The position numbers and the translations under genes are program-made. Positions 55,324 through 64,000 of a stretch of DNA of 64,000 bases are shown here, piece by piece; positions within the stretch are counted from its first letter, which is position 1, and each line of letters starts with the position of its first letter. The notes beneath the pieces were generated by a model. That model made no database searches, was not told the origin of the DNA, and saw only the letters and a list, made by a program, of their open reading frames with translations. The stretch is taken from NCBI GenBank assembly GCA_949752735.1, contig OX457041.1, forward strand, positions 26,993,705-27,057,704, read 5' to 3'. The stretch comes from Lumbricus terrestris. Taxonomy: Eukaryota; Annelida; Clitellata; Crassiclitellata; Lumbricidae.

Positions 55324-58300
55324 CTGTTCTGCATCAGCCGTGTGTTCAAACACTGCAAAAAAGTTTTCTTCAACGCATCTGTTTAATTGCTTGTGAATTT
55401 TTACTGATTTTTCCACTACTTACTACTTGTATAGTATTTAGCAATACACCGGAACCTGCTTGTTGCACCACATTTTGAAGTGATGTCAAGTATCTATCTC
55501 CGTTTAGAACAGTTTAATGCTATTTAGGTTCACTTCTGAAACTGAAGTGAAGTTGTGACTTGTGTCCACAACATATCAGAATTTATCATTAAAATGCTTG
55601 TTCTAAGCAGCATCTAGTATAACGATCATTGCAGAATTATGATCCACGATTATTAGAACCCCAGCCTGTGTTTAAAAGTCCCGCATTCTAACCATTAGAC
55701 TGCCACTGCACCTCACCACTTAGAACATCTGTGAAACCCTGGTCAGGTTGTTCAATACCTTGGGAAAATATATTCCCAAAGCTTATCATTACTAACTGAG
55801 GAAGAGATGTAAAAACTTGCATTACTTGTAGAGTTATGTTTATGAATTGAGGGACTTTCGTTCTGAAGCCGATATTTCTAGTCATTGTTTTTTTTCTGCT
55901 TTATTCGTCGCTTGATGTTTTGTATGATCAACGATCCTCTTGTCGTCCGTTTAGCTTCTGTTTCGTATAATAAAATCAAATCCAAATGCCTGTCTAATAT
56001 TACATTGGAATGGAAAGTAATGAAGATTTGTATAGCACTGTTTTATAATTATGTTCTGACCTATATCTATATGATAGCTCTGCAGATTAAACATTGATAC
56101 AATTTATGAGCATTGATTAAATTGCGGACAGGACAAGCTTTGCTAAAAGTGTAGGACATCCAAATGACCAGAATACTCAACAATTTACAGTTCATGACGT
56201 TTTGACCTGACATAATTATGGGACTATGGGTGTTATAAAGAAGGTAATCAAGGTCATCTCCTGTTCACTTTCACCTAATGCAGCAGTTCTCAACCTTTTA
56301 GTGCTACAACGCCTTGATAATATCTCAAGCACTGAAATACCAATAGCAAATCGTTAGGTGACCTCCTAGGCGTCACAATCCACAGGGTGATAGCCGCTGA
56401 CCTATTGGCACACGTGCCCTTGTTCATGCATTTGTTTCTAGTAGCACAGACTAAGTACTGCAGTGCCATTTACATAGGTGCACTGGATAGCTAGAGCACA
56501 TGCTGTTGCTGGAGGTCTTGGTATTGGTGCTTCTAAATTTGATCATGTCTCACATTATGTGTGTATGACCATCATCGTCTGCATATTTATCCCCAGTGTA
56601 TTGAATTTAGCATTTCCGTGTAGTCTGGCAGTGTTGCAGTTAACTTAGAGAATATCCCAGGCTACTTAGGAGCTCTGTTGCTCCATCTCACGTTTGGCTG
56701 GCTGGGAAATCTTCGTTCTGAAGATCATCTTCAGGTGAACTTGTCCCCTTTGCTTCTTGCACTTAACAGATGCAGCGTTCTTACAAGCATCTGAAGTGTT
56801 TTGTTATCGCAAGAGTTGGTCTGGTAATCCTCTGATTAGGGGTGCTACATAATTATACCAAGTAGGCAAGTGCTCTGAATGAATAGATGTAGAAGGAGTG
56901 ACTTATTTCTCTGATAATATTAGGCCATTGACCCTTCACTGGATGATTTCCAGGATCCTGGATACGGGGGCCAGAGCTTCAGATGTCTGCACGAGCAACT
57001 TGTCCCAGGTTGTTACACGACATCTGCTCAGCACTCAACATGGATGACAGACCAAGCACATTACCAACAAGACCACTATGTCTCACAGGAGTTCTTCACC
57101 AATTTAATGTCAGAGTTCATGACCTTGGCAATACCTCTAAGTCCTAGCGTCTGGTCACATCATCTGTGTCTAGTAGTAAGTAACAAAATCGCATTTTGCC
57201 GTAAAATCATAATTTTCTGACCCTGTATGTGATCACAATCTCATGTGTGAAATCAAGATGAGAAACAATTCAGCAAGCAAGCAAGCTGCTTAAAATGCAG
57301 AAAGAACGACCTGGGAAGTCTAAAACAGAACAAGCATGCTCCTCCTGCTACAGTAAAACAACAGAAACCATCATACGAAGTTGTGTAAAACTTCCATGTT
57401 TTAAAATGACACACAAGCGGTAATTACAGGTTACAGGAGGTTCATCGACTGCAAAGTCCGAAAAAAGAATCTGGCTGTAAAGCAATTAATTAATACATAC
57501 ACTACTAACTATTATCATAAATTCAGAATTCAGATGATTGGGTTTTGCACCTAAACACTAGCATTCAGAAACTGGACGCCTGTACATGACTTGTTGGGAT
57601 CAACAATGCAACCGATTGTCAATTTCACACGACACGTTAGATCCTAAACCCTGTAAGAACACGTCCGATATGAACACGATACATTTTGGCTGCATCCACG
57701 TCAACTCTCAAAACATAAGCCAAGCCATACAATTTCACCAGGTCTCGTATAATGGTCATGGTTGTTATTCAGCAGGTAAAATACCAAATGTAGAGAAGAT
57801 ATTACAAACTCTAAATAATTTTTGGCAGGTCATAAGGCAGGTCAAGAGGTCAAAAGTACAATAGGCAGCATGTAAAATGACCTGCAGCGACCGATGGTAG
57901 CGTCGCCACTCAAGACATCCAATCCACACAAATACATATTGAACTTCCGATCCCCACAGGAAATCTATTCCAGCCCTCACTTGTTCATCTTACATTTTCT
58001 AAACAATCTATTCTACCACAGCGATGACGACCGAAAAACTACATTTTTCGCCATTGGTAGAGTAGTACTGTTTAGAGGCAGAAAATCAAGAATAATTATT
58101 GTTGATAGTCAAATGACTGCATTAAAGCAAATTTAGTTCAAACTACTTACACAGAATAAGTTTAATTAAGGCAAGACCAGTCAGTAAGTGCATAATGCAC
58201 AGCATGTGCTCAACAAATGCATCACCCACAGAGGTTCTTTTACACAGCATTTGCTATGGCATAACACTATCTAGAGCAGACTCAAATACAAGCAATCCAG

Positions 58301-59824
58301 AGCAGTACATGTACATATGCGACACGCACGCTGCTCAAAACCCGTAACATGTCAGTCGTTGAAATTTTCATTTAGTCATATTTTACAATTAATCTGTTTA
58401 AAACAAATTTTACAGAATAAAATATCTTTAATAATTGAAGTTTTCCTTTCTTCTTCATTTTGATAAAAAGTTTCAGGATATTCATGTTTTATCTGACAAG
58501 TAGGTCTTGTTTACACAAGCAACACAGTTCAACAGAACCAGATCTAAAATATTGAAGATATTATCTAGAAATTAGTACACAGCACTGCACGAAATAGTCA
58601 GCTCGTGTATGAAAACTCGATCGTTCATGGCAGACTAACTTTGAAAACATGCTTACTTAGCCATTGTCTCAATGCAAATCTTGACACCACATGTATTAAT
58701 AGCAGATATTGTTGACTAAATATTTGAATTCAACATATTTAATTGTAGATATTGAAAATAGACATATTTTTGGACAAAAATATTTCCATGAAACAGTAGT
58801 TTATATGCTTGGTATATACTGCAGCTTCTAGCACAATATAGAGGAAGCAACACGTGACAGGTTAGGCGTCACATACAATAGCCACACTGAGACACCATTA
58901 TACAGTACTTGTACGCCATAATCCGCAAATTCTGATAAAACGAGACTGTGGATGTTGATTTCATAACACACATTCAGTGCCGAACAGGGTTGGTTAAACT
59001 GCACACACCTCACAACAACAGGGTAACTCATAGGGCTTCCAAAGGTACCATAACGACACGGTTCCAATGGTGCTAGCACATGCAAATACACAAAGCCATA
59101 CAATAGTGTGTATATAAATAGCGACAACTATGTACAAAGACACAGAGAGGATAAACGCTGTACAGTATATAACTTTAGCAAGAGGCGCAAGCACAAACAT
59201 ACACACACATACAAAACCATCGGAGGCACGCGATGCAAGACCATACAGAACTCGACTGCCATTCATAAGAACATCGCTCACTCATTGCATGCTTTCTATC
59301 TCTGCCAGAACATCTCATAACATACTGGAAGCACACGCACATGTGTCACAACACATTATACTAAATGACATATTGAAACACGAAATTGTGGCACAATATC
59401 GCAGCATGACAAATAGCAACGCAGGCACGTATGTGGCACAGTACTGCCGCAATACAGTACAATGCAATAGCAAACTGCAACAACACACCACGGTGTGATA
59501 CAGTATTGCAATAGCATATTGCGACAAGATCTTGCACCACAACATGTTGCAACATAACACTTTTGCAACAGCAGATTACTAAGCAAGATATCACGCCATG
59601 ACACAGCACATAGCAACAGCAAGCTCTAACATGGTATCGCAGAATGATGTATGTCACACGTGGATGAAGAAAATCACAGCACAGTACATCAAATTGCAGC
59701 AAGAGATTGCAGTAGAGCGCGCTGCAATTCAGCACATTATAACAAACGTTATGACACATGCATGATAATTGTCATCAGCACATCGCAACATCATCCTGCA
59801 CCATGAGAAACCACATTGATATCA
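55324..59824. other. Gene-free stretch
   Basis: No exon recognised. CAGCAGTTCTCAACCTTTTA near 56281 looks like one end of a Charlie-type hAT element. The rest has no visible structure. Confidence 0.45.
56281..56410 (+). mobile_element. hAT-Charlie-like end (fragment)
   Basis: CAGCAGTTCTCAACCTTTTA followed by GTGCTACAACGCC resembles the common Charlie terminus. No matching second end or target duplication found. Confidence 0.4.
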
Positions 59825-60230
59825 CAGGCGGATCCAGAGGTGAAGAAGCTCACCATGTCACTCATATTTGATTTTTGTAGAACTACATTGCATTGCCTCC
59901 AAGGAAGCATAACCATAATACACTAAAATCTGAAAATAAAGTAGTAGCAATTAAAATGCTACATGAATATCTGGAAATTCAGATAAAGAAAGAAGATCAA
60001 AATACGCAACAGTGACGAATGGACGAAAGAAATTGTGCTTAGGAAAGATTGTGAAAAAATCACCACAGCAAAGGTCATCAAAAGTTGCTACCACTGGTTA
60101 ACCTTTAGAACCTGACGGGCCGTTTTTCCGGCCCGTTATCCATTGAGTTATGGGAGCTGCAGGTTCAAAGGGCTAAGCATGCCTTCACTTAGCCCCCAAC
60201 CCCATCTGTACACTTCTGGATCCGCCAGTG
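59825..60230. mobile_element. Small element with CAGGCGGATCCAGAGGTG ends
   Basis: The left end CAGGCGGATCCAGAGGTG and reversed right end CACTGGCGGATCCAGAAGTG match apart from about two bases and a short offset. No target duplication was found. A GGGCCG/CGGCCC hairpin lies at about 60116-60140. Confidence 0.55.
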
Positions 60231-60399
60231 ACCGTACATTGCGGTATGTGACAATTTTAAGCAGCCCACAGTGACATCACAACTCCTGAAACCAAAGCTC
60301 AGCCAGTACAAGACAAAAGATGGCATCTCGATATGAATCTAAAGGCTGGTTCATAACGCAAGATAGAAAATAAACTGTGTTATCAACTTATCGCTGATG

Positions 60400-60830
60400 A
60401 TAAACCAGACGTTATCATAATGATAATGATGATGAAAATAAATCTACTGATATGAAAGTTAATGAAGGCAAAATTGGCTTAGAAATTATTTTGCACATAA
60501 AATAATGAATTGTGATAAAGATGGTTAGGATCATTATTTTTAAGTTGACAGAAATGATGGTTAATGATTCACTGATGATGGCTAAAATGATGATGATGAT
60601 AAACTTACTGGTGATGACGACAGTAATGATAAAAATACTAATTATGACAATTATGGTGGCAATAATGCTGACAATAATGATTATGATGATGCAATGATGA
60701 CTACTGAATGGTCATAACGATTATAATGATGAGATGGCGATTATGAAAATGGTGATAACTATTATGTTAATGCTAATTATGATGGTGATTTTGACAATGC
60801 TGTCAATGTTAGTACATTCACTGCACCACC
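60400..60830. repeat. Degenerate GAT-rich low-complexity DNA
   Basis: Imperfect GATGAT/AATGAT repeats across about 430 bp. Met/Ile/Asp frames are artefacts. Confidence 0.85.
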
Positions 60831-61196
60831 AACGATGACTGAAAAACGGCAAGCATGGACAAGCAACATCATAATACCTAAATGCAACACTCTGGCAAAG
60901 CTTTACTTCCTCGTAGAAAAACTAAGAAAAGAATTACTTCCACATGAACATGCAACTGATACAGCAACAGATGTTATCGCTACGGCAAAACAGATATTAT
61001 AAAAATACCATTTTTACACACTTCACAACACACACACACACTCACAAAACGCCACGAGAATAAAACCAAAGCAGTCTGTCCATCACGATACAAACCCTCG
61101 TCAGACAAAAGAAATTTCCGTCGGAGTCAGAAAGCGAATTTGGACGTTGTAGGTAGAAGTCACAGATCTAACTCACTGCCCTTCAATACTTTAACT

Positions 61197-61617
61197 CATA
61201 GATGTAAAAAACGATGGAAACAGAATAAAAAACGGTAAAAAACGTCGTTTTTTTAGAAAAAAAAAAAACGACAAAAAACAGAAACGGTAAATAATTTGAC
61301 TTTGCTACATCTAAAACCGCATTTTAACCTTGAAAACATTCATTAGGAACCTACTACACGCAGGCTATCTCTTAAATTATGATGTTAAACGATGAAATAA
61401 TGACTTTAGTTAGCTGAATTCTTGAGCATTGGCGGAAAACATAAGGAATATCAGAGAAAAATTAAAATTAAGGAAAATAATAACCGAAAGTAAGTGAATA
61501 AATAAAGATAAAGAACAAATAAAAAACGATAAAAAACGATGGGGAAAATAAAAAACGAAAAAACGACGTTTTTTGGGAGAGAATAAAAAACGGAAAAAAA
61601 CGTTTTTTACATCTATG
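61197..61617. mobile_element. hAT-like MITE rich in AAAAACG (421 bp)
   Basis: The 17-bp ends CATAGATGTAAAAAACG are perfect inverted repeats. CTTTAACT flanks both sides (61189-61196 and 61618-61625), an exact 8-bp duplication. The interior repeats AAAAAACG and its complement many times. Confidence 0.9.
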
Positions 61618-61625
61618 CTTTAACT

Positions 61626-63934
61626 GATCTCACCTCTTTTCAATCTCTCTTTAGACTGTTTTGCACGTTTGGTTCCGACGTCATGGCTTAATCATTTCTT
61701 AATCTGAACTACGGTAATCATGTCCATGAATATATCAAGCTTTACTTATACAACTTACTTGTGGCAGAATCCTGACTATTCGTGCAAAAATCATGCCTTA
61801 TGCACACGTACCGTTTCGTACCACACACACTGCTTTGAGGCACACCTAAGATTCTTTCTTAAGCAAGGAACATATAGTACCCAAACAATGCAGCACCTAC
61901 TTACTCACTTATTTAATTAACCAGGACGCCATTCTCTGCTGTCGTACATCATCGCACGACAAACTACCTCATCACACAAGAGCAGAATGTCAAAAGCAAC
62001 AGCACACAAGATAAATTCACAAAAGCACACCTGTGCAGAAATCTAACAGATTTACACATGACCATCTATGTATTTACAGAGAAGCGGTGCAGTTTGTATG
62101 ATTACAAGATGTAAGCATTCAATTCCAGTTGGTTCCTAATATCAATCCAATAATGTCATGATCACATTGATCAGGGTAGCAAGATTAGCATCAACTGAGT
62201 TCACAGGTAACCAGAGCAGTAGAGTTACTCTGGTCTTTGGAAGATCCAGAGAACCATGTCTCCATCTGAATTTCAGAGAAATACTTGAAGTAGCACACCT
62301 GTTCTTTGCTCAAGTTGTCTTTGATTTTCCAAGCTGAGACAGTGAATTAACCTTTGACAGTTGATCATTGTTCTTTGCAGTGCCTTAATAAATAAGTTTC
62401 AGGTGGAAATAGGACCTCCCAAGGCATTTCTCTCTACAGGATGCTAGATAATTCGAAAATAACCTTGGCTGGCAATACCCCTGATCTCCAGAGTTTTCAT
62501 TTGCATTAAAGCAATCTGGAAATTTCTAAAGCACCTTTCAGCAGCTTCTCAAAACTGCTGCGTGTGTAAGTTTCAAGCTGACAACTATGCGATGCGAGCT
62601 TGCATAACGTAAACATCAACTCCGACCTAGTTACAAAACCTTTCGTTACGCATAGAACAAATTGCATTCACGTGTACTGTACACCACAAAAAGAAGCACT
62701 TGTGAAAAACATTAAAACAAGTATAACTAGAAAACAAGCTGACTCTAGGATCTAGTTTTCAACATCCAAGCTGCATAGCTAACAACGAAAAAAACCCCAG
62801 CTCAACACAAAACTCTACAATAATTATATTGTCTTCTTTCGGTCGCAAGGCATAAAGTCTCGTACGTTGTGCAACAGAGATTGAAATCATTTCGACAGTA
62901 ATCGCAACAAAACCAATTTACCCCCATGTATAATTTCATGGACAAAGCAACCAAAATAAACGCACAACACTGCTAAAACACTGGCCATGTGCATAACAGA
63001 CTTAGAAATAATTTCAGTAGGTACGGTAATGCAGCTAACAATAATCACTTCAATGCATAGCACAGTTAAAATCGCATTGATGAAGAACACAGCCAACGTT
63101 AATTTTCTTCAACATGGCAAAATTTGAAGGCAAAACAAAAGCACAAATTTACGCAATAATGCCTATTGTTACTTACCGTCCTTAAAATGCCGCAATGATT
63201 AATACTAGGACATAAACCGGCTGCTCTCTGGTGATAAGCAACATCATCCTTCATAGCAGAAACCTATAGATGACTGACTCAGCTGTTATCGTATAGCTGT
63301 TCAAATGAAATCCTATGCACTATCAAGCAGTACCTCACACTTGTAACACATGACACCATAGCTGTGATGTAACATTACTTCATTTAAAATTTAACAATTT
63401 CAATAACTACATGACTAACAAATAACATAAACTAATGACTAATTGTATACAAGTTTTATCACATTAAAGTAATGTAACGTGATATCTAAATTACCACTTC
63501 AACACCATTTACCCCAGCACAGAAAGTAAGGTAACTGCTTAGAGGGCAATGGATAGAGGGAGGTAGGGCAAAGTTCAAAGTGGCGGGCAAGACTGAATTG
63601 ACAGGCATCGTATATTTGGTTCAAGCATAGCAAACAAAAAAGAAATGGAAAACTGTGCAACAGTAGAAAAGTGCCACCAAACAATAAGATAGGTGCAACT
63701 AAAACAATGAGGCCACCAGATGACATGGCAACAAAACAACAAACACACAATCAAAAATGACATGGCAATTGAACAGCAGGACAACCAATCAATCAATCAA
63801 TCAATCAACCAGCGCAAAAGTTTCCCGTTGCAAAAATAGTTCGTCACTTTAAAACCTCGAAATACATTAATCGCATTATAGCAGGCAACACTGCACAGAT
63901 AAACGTTATCCAGGCAGTAAGAATATTATTATTA
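61626..63934. other. Gene-free stretch
   Basis: No exon recognised. Short (ATCA)n array at 63784-63808. Confidence 0.5.
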
Positions 63935-64000
63935 CTAGCTGGGGTACCCGGCGTTGCCCGGGAAATTTAGGATTCGACCCGCTTCGGCCACAACCCCACC
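63935..64000 (-). mobile_element. Helitron 3' end, cut by the window edge
   Basis: CTAGCTGGGGTACCCGGCGT preceded by A is the reverse complement of the Helitron 3' end seen at 25845, with the same CGTTGCCCGGGAAATTTAG body. The rest lies beyond 64000. Confidence 0.7.

Noticed and set aside
59315..59759. Overlapping Cys-rich minus-strand frames
   Set aside because: Three frames are open together over CA/GCAA-rich sequence; no conserved spacing or signal-peptide plus mature-peptide organisation.

Overview
This is a gene-poor window from an animal nuclear genome. The genes have introns with GT-AG splice sites, and the rest is transposon debris, inverted repeats and microsatellites. The gene families (a Dpr/ZIG-8-type two-Ig protein, a RING/B-box TRIM protein, a CARD protein with an NHL-like propeller, and SMUG1) together with the transposon types suggest a marine invertebrate, either lophotrochozoan or ambulacrarian. 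I cannot name the species. A run of exactly 200 N (8496-8695) marks an assembly gap.

Layout. (1) About 2.85-6.1 kb, + strand: the last four coding exons of a Dpr/ZIG-8-like cell-surface protein, ending in a hydrophobic GPI-type tail and followed by AATAAA. (2) 6.2-7.5 kb: remnant of a non-LTR retrotransposon endonuclease, cut by a long GA/CAGA microsatellite. (3) 8.7-9.16 kb, - strand: RING plus B-box start of a TRIM-type protein that runs into the gap. (4) 9.2-31 kb: no host gene seen. It holds nested mobile DNA: a 2-kb foldback with minisatellite arms, Helitrons, tRNA-derived SINEs, hAT-type elements with exact 8-bp target duplications, and two adjacent foldbacks that each carry LINE sequence in the loop. 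(5) 31-37 kb: little recognisable sequence apart from a SINE and an 80-bp near-perfect palindrome. (6) 37.1-44.4 kb, + strand: a six-exon gene whose joined reading frame (789 codons with stop) reads CARD, coiled coil, CARD-like domain, alpha/beta module, NHL-like beta-propeller. All junctions keep the frame. (7) 45-48 kb: microsatellites and small transposons. (8) 48.97-53.6 kb, + strand: a complete three-exon SMUG1 uracil-DNA glycosylase with a long N-terminal extension; a hAT transposon with an 8-bp target duplication lies 27 bp upstream of exon 3. (9) 53.6-64 kb: no gene recognised; small transposons, GAT-rich low-complexity sequence and the end of another Helitron.

The host genes do not form a functional cluster. 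The most interesting protein is the CARD/coiled-coil/CARD/propeller protein, which looks like a scaffold or sensor for death-fold signalling. The most informative transposon observation is that the tRNA-derived SINEs share their 3' tail with a LINE in the same window, which points to the LINE as their mobilising partner. All calls rest on reading the sequence by eye; no database search was run.
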